The notes under the pieces: model-generated
What the model saw: only the letters and a program-made list of their open reading frames with translations
Told to the model about the DNA's origin: nothing
The model's database searches: none
NCBI GenBank assembly: GCA_030041515.1
Contig: JASHNS010000079.1
Location: 1-52,455 of the forward strand
DNA from: Acidobacteriaceae bacterium
GTDB taxonomy: Bacteria; Acidobacteriota; Terriglobia; Terriglobales; Acidobacteriaceae
Direction of reading: 5' to 3'
DNA: 52,455 nt
Program-made: the position numbers and the translations under genes
Shown here: piece by piece, positions 45,003-52,455 of the stretch
Layout: every line of letters begins with the position of its first letter
Numbering within the stretch: the stretch's first letter is position 1

Positions 45003-45094
45003 CGCAGGACCTCGAAAGGGAACTGGCGCCCATCCTACCGCAAAACCATCCCCCCGCAACCCTCTCGCCCCGCGATTTTGTCTCGTGCCCGCCC

Positions 45095-46897
45095 TTACTG
45101 CGCCGCCCGGACCCCGGAGCCCTGGCTCTCCATCCACGCCGCCACCTGATCCGACAGCATCCCCAGCGGCAGCGCGCCCGGCCCGATGATCTCCTCGTCA
45201 AACCGGCGCAGATCGAACCGCGCTCCCATCGTCTTCTGTGCCGCCGCCCGCATCCCCAGCATCTCCAGCTCGCCCGTTTTCGCCGCCAGCGCCGCGCCCG
45301 GCTCTGCAATCATCCGGTCCACCGCCTGCGCGATCTCCCCGTCGCTCATCCCGGTGTGCGCCCGGTAGTAATCCATCCCCTGTTGCCGCGTCCAGTGTTC
45401 CGCATGGATGCCGGTATCCACCACCAGCCCCGCCGAAGCCTGCTCGTCGTATTCCAGCCTCGCCACCTCGGCATATGGATCCTGAAAGAATCCCGCATCC
45501 TGTCCCAGCTGTTCCGCGTACAGCCCCCAGCCCTCGGTGAACGCCGGAATCCTCATCCGCCGGCGAAACGCCGGCAGCGCCTTTTGCTCCCGCGCCACAT
45601 ACATCTGGAACCCTTCGCCAGGCAGCGCTTCCTCGTACACCTTCGATTCCACATCCGCCAGCGACCGCTCCGCCAGCTTCGACGTATTCACGTACAGCGT
45701 CCCGCCCTGCGCGTCCGGCTCAAAGTACGCCTCGCCGCGCTCCGCCTCCATCCACGCCGGCATCGCCTTCACCCCAACCGTCATCCGCGGCGCCGCCGTA
45801 AACAGTTCCGGCAGCTTCGCGCTCATCTGCTCCAGATCCGTGCGATATGCCTGCACCAGTTGCGCCCCGCTCGTCGGGTGCAGACGCGCATCGGCCGCCA
45901 TCGCCGCCCGCAGCGCCGCCGCCGTCGGATACCCCAGCTTCTTCGCCATCGTCACTTCAGCTGCGTCATCGCGGCTCACCCAGCTCTCCCCGAACTGGTG
46001 AATCTGCGCCGCCGTCAGATCCGTCGTCGTCTCTTCTTTCACCAGAAACGCGTAGTACGCGTCGCCGTTCGGCAGAGCCCACGCGCCTTCCTCCGTCCGC
46101 CCCGCCGGAATGTACACCGCCTCCAGGAACTTCGCGAATCGCCGGTACGCCGGATACACCTGCTTCGCAATCGCCGTCAGCACCTCCTGCCGCAGATTCG
46201 CCTGGTCCGCCGCCGCAATCGAGGCAGGGAACTCCCGCAGCGGCGCCGCAAACGCGCTCTCTTCCGGCTTCATCGCCAGCATCGCGTTGATCTCTGCCAG
46301 CAGCGCCTCCAGCGTCGACTTCGGAGGCACCCGCTTCGCCTCGATCCCCAGCAGGATGTCGTCGGTAATCTGCCCGAATGCCTCCGGCACTTTGTCCAGC
46401 CGGCTCGTGTACGCCTCGTAATCCTCCGCGCTCGTGAACTGCATTTCCGCGGCCAGCCGAGGCAGCTCGGCCGGCAACCCGCTCGTCGCCGTTACCGGCA
46501 TCTCCCACGGCTTGAACTGCGACGCCTCCTGCGCCTGCACCAGCTCGTGGATCATCACGTCGCGGCTCACGATCTCCTCTTCCGCCATCCCCGCTGTGTC
46601 GATCTCCGCCAGCTTCGTCACAAATTCCGCGTCCTGCGCCATCCGCTCGTTGTACGCTGCCACCGAATAATCCGGCAGCGCCGCATCGAAACGCGTCTCC
46701 CCCTCCCTCGACGCTTCAAGCGGCGATTGGCGCAGCATCTCCTGCCAAATCTCATCGAAAAGGTTGTTGAGGGATTGGGTTCGCCCCGCCAGATCCGCCT
46801 GCGCCACCGCCGCCGCAGAAACCTGCGGCTTCTGCGCCCGCGCGCACATCGACCCCAGTAGAAAAACTCCCGCAAACGGCAAAAAACGAAGACGCAT
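45095..46897 (-). CDS. DUF885 protein with the zinc motif replaced, secreted
   Basis: A 600-residue protein with a signal peptide (FLPFAGVFLLGSMCARAQ). It matches DUF885, a group of putative zinc peptidases, over its length: SRDVMIHELV, LPNGDAYYAFLVKEETTTD, and FTEGWGLYAEQLG. The metal motif, normally H-E-x-x-P-G-H-H, reads E422-E-A-L-P-G-E428-G: both metal histidines are glutamate and the last is glycine, in a well-preserved neighbourhood. The codons are GAG and GAA in the normal frame. It is therefore probably not a zinc peptidase of the usual kind; it may bind peptide without cutting, or use a different metal. It is alone on its strand between a membrane protein and a kinase-KaiC pair. Confidence 0.85.
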   Translation of the reverse strand: MRLRFLPFAGVFLLGSMCARAQKPQVSAAAVAQADLAGRTQSLNNLFDEIWQEMLRQSPLEASREGETRFDAALPDYSVAAYNERMAQDAEFVTKLAEIDTAGMAEEEIVSRDVMIHELVQAQEASQFKPWEMPVTATSGLPAELPRLAAEMQFTSAEDYEAYTSRLDKVPEAFGQITDDILLGIEAKRVPPKSTLEALLAEINAMLAMKPEESAFAAPLREFPASIAAADQANLRQEVLTAIAKQVYPAYRRFAKFLEAVYIPAGRTEEGAWALPNGDAYYAFLVKEETTTDLTAAQIHQFGESWVSRDDAAEVTMAKKLGYPTAAALRAAMAADARLHPTSGAQLVQAYRTDLEQMSAKLPELFTAAPRMTVGVKAMPAWMEAERGEAYFEPDAQGGTLYVNTSKLAERSLADVESKVYEEALPGEGFQMYVAREQKALPAFRRRMRIPAFTEGWGLYAEQLGQDAGFFQDPYAEVARLEYDEQASAGLVVDTGIHAEHWTRQQGMDYYRAHTGMSDGEIAQAVDRMIAEPGAALAAKTGELEMLGMRAAAQKTMGARFDLRRFDEEIIGPGALPLGMLSDQVAAWMESQGSGVRAAQ

Positions 46898-46942
46898 GAG
46901 AGGACTGAAGACAGAATACAGGCGCCGGACGCCCGTCGCGAT

Positions 46943-48169
46943 TTACGCTACCGCCTCGCTGACCTCTTCCTGCGCCGCCACCGTAGTCGCCGCCGGCATC
47001 ACCAGCGAAAAGACCGTCCCCGACCGCAGCGCCCCATGCCGCGTGCGCACCTGCATCTTCCAGCCGTTGCGCCGCAGGATCTCTCCCGTCACCCACAACC
47101 CCAGCCCGGTCCCGGTCTCGCCCTTCGTCGTCACAAATGGCTCGAAGATCGTCGGCAGCAGCGAACGCGGGATCCCGGACCCCGTATCTCCGATCGTCAG
47201 CCGCACGCGCGGCTTCCCCGGCCCTGATTCCTCTGATAGCCGCAGCCGCAGCCGTCCTCCATGCCGCATTGCGTCGATCGCGTTCCCCACAAGGTTCGCG
47301 ATCACCTGCCGCAGCTCTCCGGGGCTCGCCAGCACCCTCGCTTCCGGAGCAAAAATCTCCACGTCCGCTTCCACACTCGCCGCTGCCATCCGCGAGTGAT
47401 ACAGAACCAGCACCGACCCCAGCACGCTCTCCACCTGCGTATCCACCGGATGACTCGGCTCCCGGTAAAAGCGCAGCGTGTGCCGCGTGATTTCCGCTAC
47501 CCGCGCCAGTTCCTGGTCCGCCGACGCCAGATACCCCTTCGACTTCTCCGCATCCCCGCAGTCCCGCATCAGGTACAGCAGGTTCGTCACCGCTTCCAGC
47601 GGATTGTTGATCTCATGCGCGATGCTCGCCGCCAGCCGCCCCGTCACCGCCAGCTTCTCCGAGCGGCGCAGCGCTTCCTGCGCCCGCGAGTACTGCGCGA
47701 TCTGCTCCCGGATCTGATACTGCCGCAGCCGCCCCCGCAGCGCGATCTCCAGCGTGCTCAGCAGCGTTTCCGGCCGGATCGGCCGCTCCAGCAGAAAGAC
47801 ATTGCCCAGGGGCTGCCGCAGCGCCCGCAGCCGCTCGCTCTGGATCGTTACCCGCCCGCCCACTGTCAGCACCACCAGCGGAAAATCCGACCACGGCGGC
47901 TGCTCGTCGATCACCGCGCGCAGCCGCGTGATCGCCGTCTCCGAAAGCGCCTCCTCTGACAGGATCGCCGCACCCGCGCCCCGCTCGATCTCCAGGCACA
48001 GCTCCTCCACCGACGCTGCTACGTGGCACGGCATTCCCCGCCGCCCCAGCAGCCCTGCAATCAGCACGCTGTCCTTCCCCGTGGGCGCCAGGACGATGGT
48101 GCGGCTGTCGTGCGACGAAGGTTTAAGCTCGGGAACCAGCGGACCCCTCCCGATGACCTGAACTGCCAA
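46943..48169 (-). CDS. histidine kinase with degenerate N-terminal receiver, overlapping kaiC-like gene
   Basis: A 408-residue kinase. Residues about 22-150 look like a receiver fold (TIVLAPTGKDSVLIAGLLG, FPLVVLTVGG, VFLLERPI), but the phospho-Asp position is Ser in AAILSEEAL, so it should not accept phosphate. A coiled coil leads to the H box SIAHEINNPLEAV (His about 188). The catalytic domain has NLVGNAIDAMRHGG, IGDTGSGIP, IFEPFVTTKG and GTGLGLWV. The TTG at 48169 lies 47 bases inside the 3' end of the KaiC-like gene, so the two are coupled. KaiC-like ATPases next to kinases are frequent and may deliver the input. There is no cognate response regulator adjacent; the nearby bEBP has no receiver. 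Confidence 0.88.
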   Translation of the reverse strand: MAVQVIGRGPLVPELKPSSHDSRTIVLAPTGKDSVLIAGLLGRRGMPCHVAASVEELCLEIERGAGAAILSEEALSETAITRLRAVIDEQPPWSDFPLVVLTVGGRVTIQSERLRALRQPLGNVFLLERPIRPETLLSTLEIALRGRLRQYQIREQIAQYSRAQEALRRSEKLAVTGRLAASIAHEINNPLEAVTNLLYLMRDCGDAEKSKGYLASADQELARVAEITRHTLRFYREPSHPVDTQVESVLGSVLVLYHSRMAAASVEADVEIFAPEARVLASPGELRQVIANLVGNAIDAMRHGGRLRLRLSEESGPGKPRVRLTIGDTGSGIPRSLLPTIFEPFVTTKGETGTGLGLWVTGEILRRNGWKMQVRTRHGALRSGTVFSLVMPAATTVAAQEEVSEAVA

Positions 48170-49706
48170 TCAGCCTGGGCACTCCCGTGAGCACCCCTTC
48201 GAATTCCACCAGCGGCTGCCCCACCCGCACCTTGCCCCGTTCCATGAACAGCTCGCGGATGCTCCGCTCGTGGCTTCCGCTCCGCTTCTTCACCACCGAG
48301 ATCGCCTGCCGGATTTCCCCGCACCGCTCGAAGTACCGGAACAGCAGAATCGTGTCCGCCAGGTAACTCACGTCCACCGGCGACTGCATCGCGCTGCCGA
48401 TCACTCCCGCCTGGGCCAGCGTCAGGATCGTCGCGATCCCCTGCTGCCCCAGATACGACAGCAGCTCGTGCAGCTGCAGCGCCAGAAACTGCTCGTTCGG
48501 CATCGCATTCAGCAGCCCGTTCATGCTGTCGATCACCAGCACCCGCAGATCCTCATGGTCCACCAGCGCCCGCACCTGCGAGATGAATTCCCCAGGCGAT
48601 AGCTCCGCGGGGTCCACCTGTTGCAGCTGCAGCATCCCGTTCTCCAGCAGCGGATCGGGATCGAACCCCAGCCCGCGCGCGCGGTCCAGCAGCGTCCCCG
48701 TCGACTCGTCGAAGTTGAAGATCATCGCCTTCTCGCCCCGCTCCGCCGCGCAATACGCATAGTGGAATGCCGTCGTCGACTTCCCGCATCCTGCCGGTCC
48801 CGTCAGCAGCGTGCTCGTCCCCGTGTCGATGCCTCCCCCCAGCAGGTCGTCCAGTTCCGCCAGACCGCTCCGCACCGGCTTCCGCTCGAATCCCGGCTTG
48901 TGCTCCGCCGCAATCAGCCGCGGAAAGATCTGCAGTCCCCCCTTCCGGATCACGTAGTCGTGGAATCCCTCCCGAAACGCCGACCCGCGCAGCTTGTGCA
49001 CCATGATCCGCCGCCGGTTGATCCCGTAGTCCCGCCCCAGGCTCTGCATCGAGATCACCCCGTGCGCGATGCTCTGCAGCTGCAGGTCGTCGTTGCTGTC
49101 GCTCGTCCGGTCGTCCAGCATCAGCACCGTGATGTTCCGCCCCGACAGATGCCGCTTCAGCGCCAGAATCTGCCGCCGGTACTTCAGCGGATCGCGCGCC
49201 AGCATCCGCAGCTCCGCCAGCGAATCGAAAACCAGCCGCTGCGGCTTCACCTCGTCCACCTTTTGCAGGATCGACGCGATCGTGTCCGCCAGTTCCACCT
49301 CCGACGGATGGAATACCGTGTATTGCGCCTCCGGCTTCAGGTCGTCCTCCGGAGGAATCATCTCGTAGATCTCCAGCCCCTCCGTGCTCCACCCGTGCGA
49401 TTTCGCCACCTGCCGCAGCTCGTCGGTCGATTCCGACAGCGTCACGTAAAGGACCGTGTCGCCCCCGCGCATGCCCTCCAGCAGAAACTGCAGCGCAAGC
49501 GTCGTCTTCCCGGTGCCCGGGTCGCCCTCGATCAGATAGAGGTGGCCCTGCGGAAAGCCCCCCTGCAAAATGTCGTTGAGGCCGTCAATTCCGGTTTTCA
49601 GATGATGGATTCCTGGATGGGAGTGGGAATTGGATGCCAGTGAAACTCCGGCCGCCGCTCTCTGCTCTGGGCCGGCTCCTGCGGTCTTGCGGGTCACCTG
49701 TCTCAT
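48123..49706 (-). CDS. KaiC-like double RecA-domain ATPase
   Basis: A 527-residue protein (from ATG 49706; a TTG at 49739 would add 11 residues). It has two RecA/KaiC domains. The first has GDPGTGKTTLALQFLLEG and RLVFDSLAELRML as Walker A and B; the second has GPAGCGKSTTAFHYAY and VLVIDSMNGLLNA. The Glu pair LSES/T-DEL of the first and FDESTGTLLDRA of the second fit the catalytic positions. It has the KaiC organisation but no kaiA or kaiB gene is nearby, so a circadian clock is not implied; such proteins often work with the adjoining histidine kinase, whose gene overlaps this one. Autophosphorylation sites were not identified with confidence. Confidence 0.9.
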   Translation of the reverse strand: MRQVTRKTAGAGPEQRAAAGVSLASNSHSHPGIHHLKTGIDGLNDILQGGFPQGHLYLIEGDPGTGKTTLALQFLLEGMRGGDTVLYVTLSESTDELRQVAKSHGWSTEGLEIYEMIPPEDDLKPEAQYTVFHPSEVELADTIASILQKVDEVKPQRLVFDSLAELRMLARDPLKYRRQILALKRHLSGRNITVLMLDDRTSDSNDDLQLQSIAHGVISMQSLGRDYGINRRRIMVHKLRGSAFREGFHDYVIRKGGLQIFPRLIAAEHKPGFERKPVRSGLAELDDLLGGGIDTGTSTLLTGPAGCGKSTTAFHYAYCAAERGEKAMIFNFDESTGTLLDRARGLGFDPDPLLENGMLQLQQVDPAELSPGEFISQVRALVDHEDLRVLVIDSMNGLLNAMPNEQFLALQLHELLSYLGQQGIATILTLAQAGVIGSAMQSPVDVSYLADTILLFRYFERCGEIRQAISVVKKRSGSHERSIRELFMERGKVRVGQPLVEFEGVLTGVPRLIGSSGHREGSAGSRA

Positions 49707-49854
49707 CTCCAAATCGTGGCAGTGCTTCAGGGAAAACAATCAGAACAAATCAGCGGCTTCCCCAAAAAAGACTGCCCGATTCGATGCGAACTTCAGCCCC
49801 CCGGGTTGCAGGATCGGCATCCCGCCCGCAGCATGCGCACCCTCCGTCACCTCC

Positions 49855-50883
49855 TCACGCCCGCTCTCCGTTTTCTCCCCTCTCTCCCCCGTCCAGCAAC
49901 CGGTACAGCGTCGACCGGCTGATGCCCAGCATCCGCGCCGCCCGCACTTTATTCCCATTGCATCCGGCCAGCACCCGCGTGATGTGCCGCAGAATCGCCC
50001 GGTCCAGATTCGGATCTTCGCTCTCCGCCCCGCCCCCCGCCCGCGGCCCCTGCGCCCGCCACTCCAGCCGCGGCAGATCCACCGGACGGATCCACTCTCC
50101 AGGACACCCCACCGCCGCCCCCGCAATCACCGTCTCCAGCTCCCGCACGTTCCCCGGCCATCCATAGCTCCCCAGCCGCTCCAGCGTCCCCGGACCAAAC
50201 CCGCGCAGCGTTCGCCCCTGCGTCTGCATCCACCGCCGCAGAAACAGCGCCGCCAGCAGCGGAATGTCCTCGCGCCGCTCCCGCAGCGGCGGCAGCGCGT
50301 ACCGGATCGCGGTCAAATGCGCCGCCAGATCCGCGCGGAAGCCTCCCGCCGTCGCCAGCCGCCGCAGCGGCTGGCTCGCTCCCGCCACCAGCTGCAGCGG
50401 CCCCTGCGCCGCCCCCGCCCGCATCCGCTCGTGCGCCGCTCGCTCCAGAAAATCCCGCAGCTCCCGCTGCTGCTCCGCCGACAGCTCGTCCACCCGCGCC
50501 AGCCACAGCAGCCCCTGCCGTGCCTGCGCCCAACAGCCCTGCGCGTCCTCCAGAAATTCCGCCGCCGTATACGGAGCAAAAATGCCCGCCCTGGCTGGGC
50601 TCAGCCCATGCAGCGTCTCCGCCGTCAGCTGCTTCCCCGTCCCCGCCTCCCCCTCCACCGTCGCCAGCCGGAAATGCGGCGCCGTCGCCCGCATCCGCGC
50701 AAACAGATGCTGCATCGCCAGGCTTCGCCCCGCCATCCCTCCCAGCATCCACCCTGCCGGCTCCAGCGCCTCCGGCCGCAGGATTTCCGGCCGCGGCCCC
50801 TCTGCCTCGCCCTCGGCTGTCGTCCCTGCCCAGGCCCTCGCCCCCCGTTCCCGACGCTCCGTTCCGATCTGTGCGGAATACAC
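49855..50883 (-). CDS. sigma-54 activator-like AAA+ protein lacking the GAFTGA loop
   Basis: A 342-residue AAA+ protein with a Fis-type helix-turn-helix (NKVRAARMLGISRSTLYRLLD) at the end. The Walker A is GEAGTGKQ (78-85), and FRADLAAHLTAIRYALPPLRERREDIPLL keeps the arginine-finger region. The segment that should read ESELFGHEKGAFTGA between Walker A and Walker B is missing: LHGLSPARAG passes directly to the Walker B-like GLLWLARVDEL. Without GAFTGA, a bEBP normally cannot remodel sigma-54 holoenzyme, so this is more likely a repressor or sigma-70-type regulator, as with E. coli TyrR. There is no receiver or known sensor domain in the first 50 residues. The GTG at 50883 is the start; it reads upstream of the KaiC-kinase pair. 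Confidence 0.82.
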   Translation of the reverse strand: MYSAQIGTERRERGARAWAGTTAEGEAEGPRPEILRPEALEPAGWMLGGMAGRSLAMQHLFARMRATAPHFRLATVEGEAGTGKQLTAETLHGLSPARAGIFAPYTAAEFLEDAQGCWAQARQGLLWLARVDELSAEQQRELRDFLERAAHERMRAGAAQGPLQLVAGASQPLRRLATAGGFRADLAAHLTAIRYALPPLRERREDIPLLAALFLRRWMQTQGRTLRGFGPGTLERLGSYGWPGNVRELETVIAGAAVGCPGEWIRPVDLPRLEWRAQGPRAGGGAESEDPNLDRAILRHITRVLAGCNGNKVRAARMLGISRSTLYRLLDGGERGENGERA

Positions 50884-51144
50884 GGCTTTGGTCCACTCCC
50901 GTCTCCCCCCTTATCGGCAATCTCTCCCGAAAAATCACAGAGGCCCCGCCGGAATTCTCCCCCCTTCCTGTCCCCCGTGACCATCCGGTCAATCCCTGCC
51001 CCGTCCCTCCTGACCCGAACAAAATAAAGGGCAACCCTCCGCTATCCCGAATCGAAGCCGCGGCATCGTACCTCATCGTTGCCCGGCCCCGCGCGCCACC
51101 GCGCGCCACACTGCTTTTTCCCCGGCCAACGGACGGAGCGTCCT

Positions 51145-52260
51145 ATGAAAGCTTTCCTGCGAACCAGCCTGCTCGTGCTCCCCGCTCTCCTGCTCGGGCT
51201 TCTCCCGGCTTCCTCGCCGGCTGCCCAGTTTGGTATTTCCGTCAACATCAGCACCGCGCCCCCCGTCCTGCCCGTCTATGCACAGCCCCCCTGCCCCGAC
51301 GAGGGCTACCTCTGGGAGCCCGGCTACTGGGCCTGGGGTGCCGACGGCTACTACTGGGTCCCCGGCGTCTGGGTCGAGCCTCCCCAGCCCGGCCTCTTCT
51401 GGACCCCCGGCTACTGGGGCTTCGTCAACGGCAACTACATGTGGAACGAGGGCTACTGGGGCCCCGAAGTCGGCTTCTACGGCGGCATCAACTACGGCTT
51501 CGGCTACCCCGGGGAAGGCTTCTACGGCGGCATGTGGCAGGGCAACGCCTTCCGCTACAACGTCGCCGTCTGGCACGTCGGCGGCGGCTTCCGCAATACC
51601 TATCGCGCTCCCGTCGCCTGGCATTCCCCCTGGCACTCCCGCGCCAGCTTCAACGGCGGCCGTGGCATTCCCGCCCGCCCCACTCCGCAGGATGAGCGCG
51701 CCATGCACGCCCACCACTACCAGCCCACCGCCCAGCAGCTCCAGCAGCGCCAGGTGGCCGCCCGCAATCCCGAATATCAGTACAAGACCAACCACGGCAA
51801 GCCGCAGCACGCTGCCATGACCCGCGTCGGCGCCGCCCCGGCCCGCAACCAGCAGCGCCCCGCCGCCAACGCCCGCCAGCAGCGCCCGCAAACGCGTCCC
51901 GCCCGCCAGGCGCACCCGCAATCCCGCCCCGCTGCTCGTCCGGAATCGCGCACGCAGAGCCATCCCGCGGCGAGAACCGAAACCCGCACCCAAACGCGTC
52001 CCGAAACCCGCACCGCTGCCCGCCCCGAAACCCGCACCGCTGCGCGTCCTGAAACCCGCACCCAAACCCGTCCCCAGTCGCGGCCCGAGTCGCGTCCCCA
52101 GTCCCGGGCCCAGGCGAGAACTGAAAGCCGTCCCGCCGCTCGCCCCGAAGCAAGGCCGGCCAGCCGTCCTGCCGCCCGCCCGCAGAGCCGGCACGCCGCT
52201 CGCCCTGCGTCCCATCCGGAATCGCATCCGGCCCCCGAAAAGCCGCATGCGGAAGTCTGA
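51145..52260 (+). CDS. YXWGXW repeat-containing secreted protein with an Arg/Pro/Thr-rich tail
   Basis: A 371-residue exported protein. Residues 1-27 are a signal peptide (LLVLPALLLGLLPASSPAA). Residues about 50-110 contain several Tyr/Trp-Gly repeats (EGYLWEPGYWAWGADGYYW, WTPGYWGFVNGNYMW), the YXWGXW pattern of bacterial surface proteins. The C-terminal ~140 residues are disordered, built from short Arg/Thr/Pro/Glu units such as RTETRTQTRPETRTAARPET that repeat almost exactly. A GGAGCG-type ribosome site precedes the ATG. Such proteins are abundant in Acidobacteriota and may be structural or matrix components. A terminator follows, shared with the convergent ABC gene. Confidence 0.85.
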   Translation: MKAFLRTSLLVLPALLLGLLPASSPAAQFGISVNISTAPPVLPVYAQPPCPDEGYLWEPGYWAWGADGYYWVPGVWVEPPQPGLFWTPGYWGFVNGNYMWNEGYWGPEVGFYGGINYGFGYPGEGFYGGMWQGNAFRYNVAVWHVGGGFRNTYRAPVAWHSPWHSRASFNGGRGIPARPTPQDERAMHAHHYQPTAQQLQQRQVAARNPEYQYKTNHGKPQHAAMTRVGAAPARNQQRPAANARQQRPQTRPARQAHPQSRPAARPESRTQSHPAARTETRTQTRPETRTAARPETRTAARPETRTQTRPQSRPESRPQSRAQARTESRPAARPEARPASRPAARPQSRHAARPASHPESHPAPEKPHAEV

Positions 52261-52291
52261 CGTCGGGCCCCCCAACCCCCACCCAGCAGAA

Positions 52292-52322
52292 AGGGCAGGC
52301 CGGATGGCCTGCCCTCTTCTTT
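52292..52322. terminator. bidirectional terminator
   Basis: GGGCAGGCC, loop GGAT, GGCCTGCCC, followed by TCTTCTTT on the plus strand. The nine-base perfect stem lies between convergent genes (YXWGXW protein and ABC ATPase) and could end transcription of both, more strongly on the plus strand. Confidence 0.8.
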
Positions 52323-52341
52323 GCTCCCCGCTTCCGCGCCC

Positions 52342-52455
52342 TCAGGCCCGCCCGCGCGACGATGGCTGATCCGAGAAGATCTTCCCGTCGCGGATATGAA
52401 CCACCCGGTGCGCGTGCTCGGCGATATCCGCCTCGTGCGTCACCAGCACGATCGT
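52342..52455 (-). CDS. C-terminal end of an ABC transporter ATP-binding protein (partial)
   Basis: Thirty-seven codons read from the window edge to a TGA at 52342-52344 (complement). They start [20 protein letters not shown], which includes the H-loop histidine of the ATPase after the Walker B strand, and continue IRDGKIFSD. This is the C-terminal form of LolD/MacB-type ATPases that serve FtsX-like permeases. The rest of the gene lies outside. It could in principle power an orphan permease like those in this window, but that is not testable here. Confidence 0.85.
   Translation of the reverse strand, partial: TIVLVTHEADIAEHAHRVVHIRDGKIFSDQPSSRGRA

Noticed and set aside
48123-49706. A circadian clock system around the KaiC-like gene
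   Set aside because: No kaiA or kaiB is nearby, and double-domain KaiC-like ATPases are widespread without clock function.

Overview
The window looks like a chromosomal segment of a high-GC Acidobacteriota, most likely class Terriglobia (Acidobacteriaceae). This rests on two long orphan MacB-type permeases of the acidobacterial ADOP kind (one coupled to a PadR regulator), a DUF1800/DUF1501 pair, a TonB-receptor tail ending in an aromatic residue, winged-helix-TPR and kinase-TPR regulators, and dispersed intergenic hairpin repeats beginning GTCATCCTGAGCGAAG. No rRNA, tRNA, CRISPR array or insertion-sequence transposase is visible.

Layout. 1-13.5 kb: receptor tail, alpha carbonic anhydrase, padR-ADOP pair, a Tat-exported GH1 protein that lacks its acid/base glutamate, a PEP-mutase-like enzyme, an unknown lipoprotein, then a loosely packed regulator region (winged-helix-TPR, LytTR, MerR-like, nucleotidyltransferase) ending in a WD40-like gene remnant. 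13.5-20.4 kb: DUF1800 lipoprotein, DUF1501 Tat protein and a second ADOP permease. 20.4-29 kb: the most unusual part. A LanM-type dehydratase domain (DUF4135) without a LanC cyclase is followed, after a roughly 2.6-kb insert of foreign style carrying a Panacea toxin-antitoxin pair, by a tight operon. That operon holds a 67-residue leader-like peptide with no cysteine, a haem-oxygenase-like diiron oxidase, a Ser/Thr kinase-TPR protein and a papain-like cysteine peptidase. I propose this as a candidate undescribed peptide-modification (RiPP) locus; no product is proven.

29-33.7 kb: a non-seleno formate-dehydrogenase-type molybdoenzyme with its DUF1641 partner, diverging from a MobB-like P-loop protein, then hairpin repeats. 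33.7-37.3 kb: a PfpI protein and a three-gene two-component operon (histidine kinase, NtrC-type regulator, receiver-like protein) joined by ATGA overlaps. 37.6-45 kb: housekeeping and membrane genes (rph, TauE/SafE exporter, lacD-type aldolase, ctaA, CPBP-like protein, proC). 45-52.5 kb: a DUF885 protein whose metal motif has been replaced, a histidine kinase overlapping a double-domain KaiC-like ATPase, a sigma-54-type activator without its GAFTGA loop, a YXWGXW-repeat secreted protein, and the tail of an ABC ATPase.

A recurring theme is loss of catalytic or contact residues in recognisable families (GH1, DUF885, the bEBP, the CPBP-like protein, receiver domains). All calls come from reading the sequence; no database search was run.
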